A DNA stretch of 64,000 bases from Numida meleagris (GCF_002078875.1 NC_034409.1:59845244-59909243); one strand, 5' to 3'. Shown: positions 37,394 through 49,443, counted from the stretch's first letter. The notes: generated by a model from the letters alone, not told the origin. Translations and numbers: made by a program.

Positions 37394-40300
37394 GACAGAA
37401 GAAATCACTATGCTCATACAAGTGTAATTGTACACCCTAGATTTATTTATATTCAAGAGAAATATTACATACAGTGTCTCATTCTGTAACAGAATACATT
37501 ATATTCTTCACAGAGAAGGAATGTTAGCTACAAGATCTGCAGTCAGTAATTTGGTTAAATAATTGAATTGAAGATAATGCTCTTAAGAAAGCATACCCAG
37601 TATTAAGAGAAATTGAAGAAGGAGGGAAAAAATAAATAAAGCATTATTATCTTATTTTAAAATTTTATTCACATTTTTCCTTTCCCTCTGACAAATTCTT
37701 CATCCTGGGAAGATAATTTATCCTATACAGCAACTACTTAACACTACTTGAAGACGTAACAGTGCAAAACACAGCAGTTAAAACGCTGTAACACAGATCC
37801 CACAGTTCTCAAGATGTACTGACAGACAACATCAAATAAAAGTATTGGCCAACCTGAAATGGGATTTTGCCTGAAATGCTGAGAGATGAGATAGCCTGTC
37901 ACCATGAAAGTGGGTGAAAAGCCTGACAAGTGCAGTTTTAAGAAGCACAGATACTGACAAAGGACAAAATAACAACCAAAGGGCAAATGTTATTTTTCTG
38001 TACGAACAGCTTGCTTTTTCAGTATTTTTTGCTTTACTGGTTGTCCAAAAGTAACACAGTCCCTGAGCAAGTTCCCCACCAATCCAAAAATCTCCCAACT
38101 ATACTTATTCGGTTATCCGCAAAAACAACCTGTTCCTGTGATTTTTGCGTAACAGACTAATTTGGGTCATGTGTGCAAGCTGTTATTTTCCTAACTTCAG
38201 AGCTATCCCTTAAAGCACTTCAGGAATGGCATTTAGCAGCATTTACGTCTCTTGGGGTCCACTGCAGAGAAGCCTCTCTGGCAAGAAGCAGACTTATGCC
38301 GTTAGCAAATCCTTGGCAAATTCTTCTTCGAAATTGTTGTGTTTTGTCACTGGCAAGTCAAGCAGCTGTGAATAAGAAGTCTAATTTACTTAAGAAAATC
38401 AGCAGGAAGTCATTATTACGAGACCAACAACTACTGGGTAAAGCAGACATTGCTTAGCAAGAGCTACATAGCCACACCAGCCACCCCTTGGCTTTAAAGG
38501 GATATCTTGATCCTAAAAATTTGGAGAAGAAAAGGAGAAAGGAATCAGAAAACAGTGAAATTATATTCAGAAACTAAGTTCCATTTCCTGCAACTTTCCA
38601 CGCAACACATTTGCTTCAACAGGAGGCACGTGGGATTAATTTGGCCCACGGAAACAGGAAGTTGTCTCATAACAGTAAAGAGGCAAATGTAATAGCTAAT
38701 GTATTTCCACAGAAGTTCTGCGTATAGCAATGTTTTTATACTTCACTTTCCCTCATCTTTTGATGGGAGAGGAATATTTCAAAGCAAATTCCTAAATACT
38801 TACGCTTCACCCTCAATATTTTCAAGCATCAGCTCTCCTTGAGACATATCAACTTCAGAAAACTTTCACAAACCCTGCACTTAGCAGGGAAGCATACGAG
38901 GCAACTAGTTCTCCTTCACAGATACACCTCTCATGCATCTAGGGATCCCAGCCACTGCTTAGATTAGCCCTCGTGACCACAAAGGCTTTCCCTGAACACA
39001 CTGTACAGTCACTGCAGACTGAGTCAACAACAGACAGTGAGTAACACAGAGCCAGGAGCAAGGGGAATGACAGTCCAAAGTTAATTAGTTAATTATTTTC
39101 AAAAATAAATCCGAACAAGCCCAGCAACGACAAAACCCAGTGAGGCAGGGCAAACTTTTAAAAAATGAGCCCCTGAACAAAAAAGGCATTTTTCCTAGAC
39201 TAGAATAGGATGGTACTGCATTCTCATTTAGCTATCTCCCAGTGCAAAAAGGTAACCCCAAAGACTGACACAGTTTTCTTAACGTAATCCCATAAAAGCA
39301 GATCAAGTGAACAGGCAAGGATACAACAGCAGGAGCAGGGATTTTGTTCCTTTTGCCTGTCAGTGTTTGCAGATACCTTGCTGCAGTGAATGCTGCCCTG
39401 AATGCAAATTACCTCAGCTCCCCAAGACCCATGCTGCAGTGTCCGAGACTGCCAACATGCAGTACAGTGCCAGCAGCCATGTATTTAGATAAAAGGGAAT
39501 TGGAAAAGTAGTCCGGAAAGGGTGTAAATCTGCACTTAAGTGAACAAAGCCAAGGAACCAATACAAGATTTGCATTTCACAGGAAATGAATCTAGTCAAT
39601 ATGTAGCAAGGACAGAGGTGAACACGCTGATACCAGAAAAGAAGCTATTTATTGCTATGAAAGCAAGTTACTGTGCCCTCACGTTCTGAACTGCCTTCCC
39701 TACATGGCTAAGTGAAGTTAACTCAGTGGATATACAGCCCTCCAGCACAGTTTAATCCAATGCAGCAACAAAGTGCTGCCAGGTTCACACTTTGAAGAGC
39801 TATCAGCTTGTGAAAAGTGCTGAGCAAGCACGCAGCAGCCTACACCTAACTCTTGGCAGGCAGCTGATTTGGAGTTAAAGTACACACTTGCTTTTGAACT
39901 ACAGATTTGCTCCAGTTAGTATCAACTCTGAATTCTAACATAGCAGAAAAAAAAATCCCATTAGTTATTCCCGTCAAAAATGGATAATTAATCATGCCAT
40001 TCCACAGAAAGCTCTTCTATAAACGGACTCTAGATACCAGCCTTGACATTTTACAGCCATCTCAAAGCATCTCTGAAGATTCAAGCATTCTTTTGTTCAG
40101 GCCTTTAAATTGATGTCAACTTCTAAAAGGAAGCCATTTTCACTTGGTCCTGTGGGTACTTAAACACACCGATCTTTTTCAGGCATCAAGACTTGTAGAA
40201 TTCAATTGCAATTTCGTTCACAACAATGAACCTAAACGACTCCCACCATGGTATGTTGAAGAGGAGAAAGATATTTCCAATAGAGACTGGATACTTAGAT

Positions 40301-40900
40301 TGCAATACACAACCAAAGTCTGATGCCATAACACACAACTTAAGTAGCCCACTTCAGCAGTGAAAGTGTTTCCAGACAAGACCAAGAACAGAAGTACTTC
40401 CAGACCTTATCTCCCAGGACAGAAAACCTGTGATACTCCCTTTCTTCACCGTGCCAATGTCAAGGGCTGTTGAGGAAACTCTTGCACATAAAGGAGTTGC
40501 ATTAGTTGTTATTAAGTCTTCTCACTAATAAACACAGAATGTATTAATGTCAGAGAGCTCTGATAAGTCTGCAATATACAAAATCCGGAGTTTTTTCCAG
40601 TGTACTTATAAACAAAAGTAACTCATGTCATACAACTAGTTTCTTCAGTTGCTTGTCAGATACGGATCTGAAACAACTGTATTAGTTCAGCCCTCAGGCA
40701 TAACATAAGTAACTCTCGCATTTCACAACACTTGGCAGAGAAAAGGACTGGAGATGCATGGGCTACAGTAACTCCTCCTCCTTCCCTCTAGAAAGGATTT
40801 CAAGCAGATAAAAAGGCACAGTTCTGCATTAGAAGGCCCCACAAAATCCACTTTGTGTTTTATAAGCCAGAAAAGAAAATGTAAGCATTGGATTACTTTT
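37394..40900. other. Unique non-coding stretch
   Basis: About 3.5 kb with short ORFs only (80-94 codons at 37744-38457). No splice-flanked frame or repeat family is recognised. Confidence 0.45.
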
Positions 40901-40985
40901 TACTGGAAGGAACCCAGAAGGATCGCCGAGTTCAACTCCCGGAGTTGACACAGCATTAACCATTGCTCCCAGAGATCATTGCAGT
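40901..40985 (-). mobile_element. Short CR1-like 3' tail
   Basis: TACTGGAAGGAACCCAGAAG followed by GATCGCCGAGTTCAACTCCC matches the pattern of CR1 tails (GGAAGGGACC...GATCATCGAGTCCAACTCCC) read in reverse. Only some 85 bases are identifiable. Confidence 0.55.
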
Positions 40986-41715
40986 TTTGATAGAAGAAAG
41001 AACACACTCAAGTTTATGTTGCATCTGGGAATTAAAGTTTGTACTTGCAGAATCGAGGCAAGAATCATAGATCACTTTTATCAGCAGCAGAAACAGGTCA
41101 CATTCTGACAACAAAGAGAGAGCAAGACTATGAAACTGTCCCAGGGTTACAGCATGCTGGAGCACATGCTGTAGTGGTCACCAGGGAAGCAGATACAGAA
41201 CTAAAGATCCACTAAAAGAAAAGAAATTGCTTGTATACATAAGGTTTCTTCACAGCATTTTCTAGCAGAAGTGGATTATGGATTGTGAAATAAAAAAATG
41301 GGATGATTTATTTATTTTACATAAGAAATGCTAAAAATCATCACTGAGTCTCCCCTTTTATTTCCCATGTTTTCAGACGTTGTTTCTTCATCTTTGTTTT
41401 GTGATTTTTTTCACACTACAATCATATTTATCAATCACGGTTCAGGAAAGTACTATGATATTTGTTCCCAAAATTCAGGGACACCTGATAAGCAGCATGT
41501 TGTTCTTGTTATAACCCTCACAACCTTGCTGCCACCCAAAAGCCACGAGAGCTTTCTATGAACCTGAACAAGCTATGTATGCATTGCACATACGCTTAAT
41601 AAATACCAATCACCTGTGAGTTTAGTGTGTGCACAGACAAAAAGAGCAACAAATAACAAAAGATTGTAGATGAGTGTGGAATTGCTATCCAGGACTCTGT
41701 GGTAATGATAAGCAT
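40986..41715. other. Unique spacer
   Basis: AT-rich non-coding DNA with nothing recognised. Confidence 0.4.
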
Positions 41716-42094
41716 CTGGGGCTGTTCAGCCTGGAGAAGGTTCCAGGAGACTCGATAGAGGACTTTCAGTATCTAAAGGGGGACTATAAGAAAGGAACAG
41801 ACTCTCTAGCAGGGTCTGTTGTGAGAGAACAAGGACAAACGGCTGTGAACTAAAAGAGAGGAGATTTAGACTGGATGTAAGGAAAAAGTTTCTTATGATA
41901 AGGGTGGTGAGGCACTGGAACAGGTTGCCCAGAGAGGTGGTGGATGCCCCATCCCCGGAGACACTCAAGGTCAGGCTGGACGGGGGCTCTGAGCAACCTG
42001 ATCCACCTGTGGGTGTCCCTGTTCACTGCAGGGGGGCTGGTCTAGATGGCCTTTGAGGGTCCCTCCTGACTCAACCGATTCTATGACAGTGATT
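41716..42094 (+). mobile_element. CR1 LINE 3' end, plus orientation
   Basis: It reads forward: GGGGCTGTTCAGCCTGGAGA, AGCAGGGTCTGTTGTGAGAG, GGCACTGGAACAGGTTGCCC, AGAGGTGGTGGATGCCCCAT, CTGGTCTAGATGGCCTTTGA, and the terminal GATTCTATGACAGTGATT. It is the only CR1 copy in the window on the plus strand. The coding remnant would end near 41990. 5'-truncated and not functional. Confidence 0.95.
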
Positions 42095-42639
42095 CAAAAG
42101 CCTGGTAATTGAAGTAAGAACTAACACAAAACACAGGGTTCCAGTTCCGTTCCATGTTACAGGAGACTGAAATCCACTAAGCCTCCTCACTACAAATACA
42201 GCTGTTAACGCCTATTTCCAGATGTAAACACGCAGCTGTAGTCTTCAAAACAAAATCCCACCACAAACAGAAACCGCGGATTTACGCACATTGCCAGCAT
42301 CATTACCCATTAATGCTGAAAAGACTCCACGACAGCCTCGTCTTATTTGTGCATATTCATATCAACACATCTCTTGACTGGATATTCATGAAGAGACAGC
42401 GTCCCTTCCTCTAAGTTTTACATCGTGCATTCACCACAATCTCTGCTGGAGATTTCATACTCTGGTTTGGCCACTCTGGCCTCCCACACCCATAAAACCA
42501 CCCACCTCACGCTGGCTGACCTTCCACAGCTGCCACATCACACAACCACATGGTTTATACACTCAGCTGCATCCATCAACTCGATTCTAAGCCAAAACTT
42601 TATGAAACTCCTGAAAGTGTGGGTGTGACGACAGCTCCT
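42095..42639. other. Shoulder left of the CpG island
   Basis: Unique DNA of rising GC content. If the minus-strand gene model is right, this is the start of its first intron. No other feature is seen. Confidence 0.4.
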
Positions 42640-42754
42640 TTTGACAGTAAGGCCAAGTGCACGCATAACTCTCCTCAGCCGACCGTCTCACCAAAGAACG
42701 GGCTGCGGAGCACGACAGGTCCCGCAGCCGCCGCAGGTCGAAGGTGGCGGCCCC

Positions 42755-42769
42755 GGGGCGGGGCGGGGC
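42755..42769 (+). promoter_or_regulatory. Overlapping GC boxes (Sp1-type)
   Basis: GGGGCGGGGCGGGGC holds two overlapping GGGGCGGGGC boxes inside the CpG island. In the minus-strand gene model they lie downstream of the first coding exon, within about 150 bases, where CpG-island promoters commonly carry such sites. Confidence 0.7.
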
Positions 42770-42900
42770 AGTCACGGTGCTGCGTCTCACGGCTCCCGCA
42801 GCCCGAGGGCTGGCAGGATTTAATGAACGCCGACCGAGCGGCTCCATCTCATCCCGGGGCACGAGGTACCCGAGCCGCCCCAGCTCTCCCCCGTCATTAC

Positions 42901-43045
42901 CTGCCAGAGCGCTCCGGGCGGGCTCGACCCGCGGGGGGCCGGCGGGGCAGGTGGGCACCGCTCCGTTGGGAACGGGGCCGAGGCCCGGGGTGGATTTCCT
43001 GCGGATGGCCGCCCGCCTGAAGTTGATGCCGTCGGCTCCGCTCAT
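42901..43045 (-). CDS. Predicted first coding exon of an unidentified minus-strand gene
   Basis: An ATG at 43045 follows a pyrimidine-rich leader ending CCCCGAGG. The frame reads 48 codons plus one base, beginning MSGADGINFRRAAIRRKSTP and then a proline/glycine/alanine-rich stretch to about residue 48. It ends in a donor (GGCAG followed by GTAATG), leaving phase 1. The basic RRAAIRRKS stretch could be a phosphorylation or localisation site, but that is only motif reading. I do not recognise the protein. Downstream exons would lie to the left, possibly outside the window. Start choice: it is the first ATG in this frame after the leader, and the frame beyond the donor is only GC-rich read-through. 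An alternative is a non-coding first exon using the donors at 43204 or 43263. Confidence 0.5.
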
Positions 43046-43203
43046 CCTCGGGGTGGGGGAGAAGGCAGACAGAGAGAGGCAGAGTGAGGAGAAGCTCAGC
43101 GGCCCTCCCGCCCGGCACCCTGCGGGACCCGCATCGCGCTGAGGGAGCGTCCCCCGCCCGCACTGCGACAGCGGCTCCGGCCGCCTCCAGCGCCGGCTCT
43201 CAC
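43046..43203 (-). other. Leader of the minus-strand first exon, or short intron
   Basis: Upstream of the ATG on the minus strand lies a run of C/T-rich sequence (CTCTGCCTCTCTCTGTCTGC) just before the start codon. It can be read as a pyrimidine-rich 5' untranslated leader. Alternatively, a perfect donor at 43203 and this tract could mark a short intron of about 140 bases, but the only AG before the ATG is preceded by CCG, which makes a poor acceptor. The leader reading is preferred. Confidence 0.3.
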
Positions 43204-43520
43204 CTGCCCGCCGCTCCCCGCCCCTTCCCTCCCCCGGCCCTACCCTGTCCTACCCGCGGTACCTGCCCGGCGCCCGCCGCACCCCCTCCGACATGGTGAG
43301 CCCGCGGCCGCCGCCCAGCCCAGCCCAGCCTGGGCTGTGAGAAAACTTGCCGGGCCCGCGGCCGCCACACCGTTCTCCCACGAGGAACTTGGGGCGGCGG
43401 GCGCTGCACCTGCGCTGCTTCCTCCCGGCCTGCCCTGGCCCCGCGCCGCTTCCTCAGGGCGGCAGAGTCACAGGAGAGCAGGGCTCCCTCGGACAGGGCT
43501 GGTGCGGGGGCGTGACGCTT

Positions 43521-43848
43521 GCTCAACCCCCTCCATGTTACTTCTGTTTGTTTCTCCTCACCGTATGCTGCCTTCTGTCGTCCTTCAACTCGAAACTGCT
43601 TTGCCTGGAAGGAGGCTTAGGATTGCCTGTAGGACTGATCAGTGTACGTGGAAGAAATTGGCCGTAACACATTACCCTTCTTCCAACAAGAATATTCTCA
43701 AAGACATTTATCACTTAAAAGTGAGTTTTCGTGCCAGGGACAGATCAGCAATACTTGCATCAATAGTAATTCCAATTAATGTGGCTCATTCAGGCCAGAG
43801 CTGTTCCCTCCCACTGTAAATATTAATTAATGCTGAAACAAGCATCAG
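43521..43848. other. Right shoulder of the CpG island
   Basis: A plus-strand open frame that starts inside the island continues to 43819, giving about 94 codons from the ATG at 43535. It has no recognisable domain and no clear donor. Possibly part of a rightward non-coding transcript. Coding status is not supported. Confidence 0.2.
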
Positions 43849-44057
43849 GAATCATAGAATCATTAAGGTTGGAAATGACTGCTAAGATAATCTAGTCCAA
43901 CCCCAACCCATGCCCACTGATCATGCCCCTCAGTGCCACATCCACGCAGTTCTTGAACATCTCCAGGGATGGTGACTCCACCACCTCCCTGGGCAGCCTA
44001 TTCCAATGCATCACCACTATCTCTGAGAAGAAATTTTTCCTAATATCCAACCTGAAA
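43849..44057 (-). mobile_element. CR1 LINE 3' tail
   Basis: It starts GAATCATAGAATCATTAAGG and continues through CATCTCCAGGGATGGTGACT and CTATTCCAATGCATCACCAC. The minus frame reads [20 protein letters not shown] and [14 protein letters not shown], the reverse-transcriptase C-terminus. Similar in type to the copy at 14250. Truncated at both coding ends. Confidence 0.93.
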
Positions 44058-44734
44058 GCAGCTATGCTTTTGTGAGACCTGGGTTTAGGTTCACTTACAT
44101 AGCAACAGTGCCAGAAAGCTTCCATTCTTCTGCTTAATGGGGACATGGTGCTTAGAGGAAGAATATCTGCACTTTTGCCACCTGTGTCTGGATAACCGCA
44201 GGCTGCTGTGTGCAGGATGAGAGCCATTGGGTCTGTCAGGAGCTTGCTCAGTGAAATCATTATTTTCCATAAGCAGGTTGATACCTGACATCCCCCTCTA
44301 TCATTCCCCAGAGAAATGAGGTAGCCAGATCACCTTCCGGATTTTGTGTTCTTGTAAACACTGGCTTTTCCTTTTGCAAGCATATAAGGCAAAGCTATGA
44401 CTCAGAGGTAAAAAAAACTGATTTATTTCCTGACTTCAGTTACCTGACATGGGCTGGGCATATGGAGATGAGTATACCTGTGTTATGAAGAGCGTTTCTT
44501 CAGGAAGTACATGGACTGACTTCCTTGCATTAGGAGTGTGACAGATTCTTCTAAACTACCTACAGTTAGTGGGCACGTACCATGGATCAATCATTAACTT
44601 TGGTTCAGATAAGAATCTTGTTCGAGAAGGCTCACGCACACTTAATTCTTCATTGGAGCACTGAGCATTGAGTAGTCTTCCTGACTACTGATTAAAGCAT
44701 GGAAAGGGAAGAGAGGTGGAGAATCTCTCATTAG
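44058..44734. other. Unique spacer
   Basis: Non-coding DNA between a CR1 tail and a MIR-like fragment. Nothing recognised. Confidence 0.4.
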
Positions 44735-44860
44735 TATTTCCCAAAGCACTTCACCATGGAGGCAAGGATCAGCCTTATTTGACAGAAAAGGAAATGAGGT
44801 ACTAAAGGGAGAAGTTATTTGTTCAAAGTTGTCCAAGATGGCAGTACAGCAACAGAATAC
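44735..44860 (-). mobile_element. MIR-like SINE fragment
   Basis: The order TATTTGACAGAAAAGGAAAT, GAAGTTATTTGTTCAAAGTT, then GTCCAAGATGGCAG parallels the reverse complement of the MIR core (ATTTTACAGATGAGGAAACTG, AAGTAACTTGCCCAAGGTCA, CACAGCTAGTAAGTGGCAGAG). Divergence is high, as expected for this ancient amniote SINE. Called by pattern only. Confidence 0.55.
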
Positions 44861-47764
44861 AAAACGGTACTCTACGGGAATGAAAGCAAGACTGAAAATA
44901 GACCTTTCTCTGTTTCTCTCATATAGAATAACTAAACAACTGATCTCAACCCAAGTATTGCCAATTGCTCAACAGCCAATCGCTAGCTAGGCATAATTAT
45001 CACTTATTATTAATTCTTGTGCTTGCCTCTTTAAATATGGAGTTCTGCTCCTGGAAGGAAAACAGCCAAGGAAGCAAAGACAAACACACCCACCCCAGAA
45101 ATCCTACCCAAATAGTATGAACTATGTTAATTTTGTTTTCTATGATGTTATCAGGGAGTGGTAACTTATTTCAATGTCACTGGAAAATAAAGGTCACTTC
45201 GGAGAATCCTGGTAACTATGCTATGGCATCAGGAGATCAGCCACAAGCTCATTTTCTTGAGAAAATCATTCTTCAGAAGGACACTGAGCAGTGAGGTGAC
45301 AGTCAATGATAGAAGAAAGTCATGCTGACAGTGAATTTGGGGTAATTTTAGAGCATTTGTAGTTCAGTGCAAGCTTCTCACAGCAGCTGGTTGTCTCTCT
45401 TCCCCCCAGTTAGCTGCAGCACAGACCTGGGCCAGCTGGTTGAAGCTGGCTCTGAGCTGCTGTATGCCAGCAGCACGTCCGTTCTGCTTGCTTTCACTTG
45501 GCAACAATTGGCCTGCCCTCCTGGCATGCCCTTCCTTCTTCCTTATACACTGCTCTCAGTCTCACATATTCTTCATCTCTGGGAAAGAGACAGAGGGACT
45601 TTTGGCAATATCGGCAAGAGGAACAAGACCTTTCTAAGCACAGGAAGTCAGAGATGCTATCTTGAAAAACTTCACCCTGAAAGATCAAAAATTTAGTGAC
45701 TATAGGAAACAGGATCTAAGTTAGCTTAACCACAGAGAGTGCTGCCAATTTTGTTTAAAATATATGACACAACCCAACTAAAAGGTCTGCGTGCATTGTA
45801 CCTCCCATCCTAGACAACATGTGGGAAGTGTCACAGACTCCTTTACTCTATGGCAAAAGAGTTAACCAGTAAGCCACTGCTAAGCCACATTTGAGTGTGG
45901 GCAATAGCTAGGCCATCTGGCTCAAAATCTTTCTGTGAGGGTGGTGAGAAATGCAGTGGTGGAAAACAGATTTTATTATTCCTATTTGCACGTGGGAGGC
46001 ACAATAGGAACCCTGTGGAAGTCCACAGAGGTGCAGAAGGTGACAAGTTTTAGCCCCCCCCCCCCCAAAAAAAACCCAAAAAAAAAAAAAGAAAAAGCAC
46101 TTCTGGCGCATGAAAGGATTAAAATCACTCATCTCATGCTGTTGGATCACCAAAGCAGCAATTTTTCCTTAGTTTATTAAATACTTCATTTGTATGCAAG
46201 ATGCTGCCCCCTCAGTAGATTTCTTTGTGCCAATCTTTACTTGTCCTAATGGAAACAACCTTCAGAAGACCGGATTTTGGCTGCTTACATGAGACTTTTT
46301 TGTTGTGGCCAGTCAATTTCCCTTATTTCTGCTTGAGTTTACCTTTATTTTCATCTGAATTACAGAAAAAATCTGCTTATCTAGCTTGCCTGTTTATCTC
46401 TTCTCAAGCTTTAGTTTCTCTGAGTACTTCCTCGTGCTGTAACTCTTAGTCAGTCTGTGTAGCAACACTTTTAGAGAGCATTAATCTACACCCTGAGGAA
46501 GAATACACCAATTTGGCACCTCACAGAAATGAGGGTATGTTTCAAACCATTACACAACATACTTTAGAGAACCTCATTTAGGGCTGATGTGGACAGTACC
46601 TTCATTGAGGTCTGACAAAAAAATGCCATTGTCTGTTGGATATGAACTAAAAATTAAAATGAAGCATATAATATAGAAAATCCACCCCTACAAAGCCCTG
46701 CCTAAGTCAGGGAACAGCTCATCGTATATTTTGCATCCTCTGTGAACTGAAGATTCAAACCTGTTCTGCCAGCAGTATAACGAAGACAAGAACTGATATG
46801 CCAGAAGATAGAGTAGGATACTAATTAAATAAAAATCTCATGCATTTCAGGCACTCATGCATATTCCAGATGAAAACTCTCTTCTGATAGCAGCAGCAAC
46901 AGCATTATGCACAAAATAGCTGCAGTGTGTGCAACAAAGATACACAGAACAAGCAAGTGCAAGGGAGCTACTTAGCCTCAGTTAAATCAGCAGGCAAACA
47001 CGGGATCCAGCATTCAAGGACATAAAGTGAATTTCAGCCTGAGGCTATTGACTCTGTCTTTGTAAACCATTCCCCCGACTAAGATTAGAGGTACTCAAGC
47101 CTTGCGCTTGTTCCCCTTGCAGCACCCATCAGGAAAAAAGGGGACACTAGATTTACAGTATTATGCTGGCTTATGTCAAATAATACTTCCAGCTGTTTAA
47201 CATTTACTCCCCAGCACAAATTGCAGCACACACCATCTCTTAGGATTGGTTTTACTTCCATGTGAGAAGAAGCTGCAGAGTCAAGAGTGTGAATTAGGAG
47301 CCACACATGAGAAGTAAGCCATAACAAGAACTCCAGGAAGTTTTAACCAAATGTTGTGCTGAAAATGTACTGCTGAAACAACAACAAAAAAGGACGGGTA
47401 GGCAGCCATCAGAAGAGAAGCCATGGCAATTTTTTTTAGCCTAGTCACTAAAGTTTCTAATACATCTCTCCTGTTTTGCCCTACTTGACTGTGTAAAACA
47501 GAACACTGTCCTGTTGTCATCAAGTGCCCTAGCAAAGGTAGTCACTGGCGATCAACCAGCAGCAGGATTTGTTAGCTTCCAGCCACCTTAATTAAGAACC
47601 CTATTGAACCCTTACAGCCAGGGTTTCCTTCCCTACCACACAGAAGACCATGAGATGAGTGCTAACAGGTAGCTCTGTGAGAGAAGCACTGGGACAATTA
47701 AAGGAAAAAACATTCCTGCTCTATACAGCCACCATGCTGTGTCTTGTCTTCTTCTGCTGTGCAG
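44861..47764. other. Unique stretch with a poly-C/poly-A tract
   Basis: Non-coding DNA. At 46054-46090 a run of 13 C is followed by A runs. ORFs of up to 109 codons (45367-45696) have no domain or splice context. Nothing else is seen. Confidence 0.4.
46054..46090. repeat. Poly-C followed by poly-A tract
   Basis: Thirteen C, then eight A, CCC, and a further twelve or so A. A low-complexity run. Confidence 0.85.
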
Positions 47765-47818
47765 AAACATGTCTTCTATTGTAAACAAATTCTTGGAGTT
47801 TACACAAATTGTGCTGAG
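47765..47818 (+). CDS. Candidate 54-nt exon, unidentified
   Basis: The acceptor is very good (a CTTGTCTTCTTCTGCTGTGCAG-type pyrimidine tract) and the donor is very good (GCTGAG followed by GTAAGGG). The block between is exactly 54 bases, a multiple of three. Two of the three frames are open. Frame 0 reads KHVFYCKQILGVYTNCAE. A shifted frame has an ATG in a fair context (AACATGT) and reads MSSIVNKFLEFTQIVL. The following 300 bases are rich in TAAT/ATTA motifs and look well kept. It could be a cassette or start exon of a rightward gene from the CpG island, or a pseudo-exon. No homology is recognised. Confidence 0.25.
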
Positions 47819-48120
47819 GTAAGGGTATCACATATATTCCTTAATTCTAAGGAAGGATTGTTACTTAGAGGGGTAATTACAATTTGATTAGTTTTGTTAG
47901 CTAAATCTTTTGGAGTGGCATGCCCTTAACAAGGACTAATTGCTTTTAGAGGTCTCAGAATGTTCTTCATTATCACCACCACGGGTTAATTAAATATATT
48001 TCCCACTATCCAATTAGTATTAGATATTCAGATACCATTAGCAACAGTGCTTTAATTTAGATTAGCTATAGGTGAAAACAATCTTCTGGGAGGTTATTTT
48101 AGTAAAAGGGAGAGAAAACA
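47819..48120. promoter_or_regulatory. Possible conserved non-coding block rich in homeodomain-type sites
   Basis: Within some 300 bases there are several TAAT/ATTA cores: GGGTAATTACAATTTGATTA, GGGTTAATTAAATA, and CAATTAGTATTAGATATTC. The sequence is of high complexity with few runs, as is usual for conserved enhancers. Function is an inference from motif density; AT-rich DNA yields such cores by chance. Confidence 0.2.
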
Positions 48121-49443
48121 CAAGGTATGCTTGAGAAAATGTCATGCTTTCTGTTTCTTCTTTCCTCCAGCAGCAAGACCTGACAGCTGCTATGAAGAGG
48201 GTTTAAAAAACCCACCACGGTACAAGTTCTCCACTTGAGACATTTGAATGTGGTCTAATTCCTAGGACAAGAATGACAGCTCTTTAAGTTGTACCGCACA
48301 CCCCAAATCTGTAGTCATACACTATTAAAGTTCCGTATACATTAAATGATGCCCTTGCCTTTTTGAATGCTTTAGCAGTAAAGCAAAATGATTCTCTCCT
48401 TAGCAAGTCAACACCTAGAGAGCAACAGGGTGATCAAACATGAAAAGAAAGGCAAAACTACTAGTTCCAGATCTGGAAGAAAATATAATGGTCTCAATAC
48501 TGCAGTACTCCCTCAGTTTTGTTTCTTTCCCTGATTGTAAAATCCAAGCTGCCAGGTACTTAAGATTTCAGCTAATGAGGCATATGGTAGATGCACAGGA
48601 GTATCAGAATGCTTCTTAGTAATTAATAATAACTTTAAACAGAAGGACTTCAAAGCTGTTGCTGCACTTGAAGACTCCTCTGTTGCTTCATCCACTTTTG
48701 CGTGCATTCATTGTATTCCACATTCCGTGGACTCCTTGGATCTTTTTGGCTTGAGATGAGATTATTTGGAGCGAAGGCTCCGAAAAGGATATAAACATTG
48801 GTCCTCTTCCACTTTTACATTCTCTTCTGCATACCAAGTCTCAAAAATAGCACTTCATTCATAATTCTACTTTTCAATACATTTTTGGGAAACTATATGT
48901 CACAAACAGACCTTTCCTCCAGAGATCTGACAATGCCTAATTTTGGAACTCACTCAATACTTCAAGTTTTGCAGTATACATCCAAGGCTTTATGCACTGC
49001 GGATGGGCATACCTTTACAATATTGAAATGTGCCACATTTTTATATTCAAGCATAAACAGAACTAAGCATAACTGCATGGGTGAGGGGTGCTCTGAGCAC
49101 AGACTGAGGCTTCATAAACTCCAGAATCTTAGTTTGGGCTCAGTCACAGATACGTACTTATGGTTTTGAGCACAGTCTTTAAGGGAATGCTGTCGACTTA
49201 CAGGGAACCCAAATTCTCTACCAGAAAAAGAACATCTACATTCTACTGCACTAACATTGTTAGGGGAAGAAATGTTTTCCCACGTTTAGGCAGTGTTATC
49301 ATCTTGGGCTTAGTGAGTCAGATTGCCTTTTCAGTTTACAGGCCTGACACAGTCAGAAGGAAGGCATAGGCCTAAGGAAATTAAAATAAGACCACTGATG
49401 TGAAACCTCAGCTATTTATAGTGAGAGTCTATTAATACCAAGC

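Larger units (their letters stand above)
42640..43520. promoter_or_regulatory. CpG island promoter, probably bidirectional
   Basis: About 880 bases with very dense CpG and high GC, in sharp contrast to the rest of the window. Overlapping GC boxes (GGGGCGGGGCGGGGC) lie at 42755-42769, the classic Sp1/KLF site, and no TATA box is seen. Splice donors occur on both strands. On minus, CAG followed by GTAATG at 42901, CAG followed by GTGAGA at 43204 and CAG followed by GTACCG at 43263. On plus, an ATG directly followed by GTGAGC at 43293-43300. This arrangement suggests a housekeeping-type promoter starting one gene leftward and possibly a second transcript rightward. The long ORFs here on all frames (100-160 codons) are mostly GC-driven artefacts. 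Confidence 0.85.

Noticed and set aside
42587..43526. Long overlapping ORFs (100-160 codons) on all frames of the CpG island
   Set aside because: GC-rich DNA has few stop codons. Only the minus frame from 43045 combines an ATG, a leader and a splice donor. The others lack such context.
45930..45975. CTGTGAGGGTGGTGAG resembling part of a CR1 tail
   Set aside because: Only about 20 bases match and no neighbouring CR1 phrases follow, so it is too short to call.
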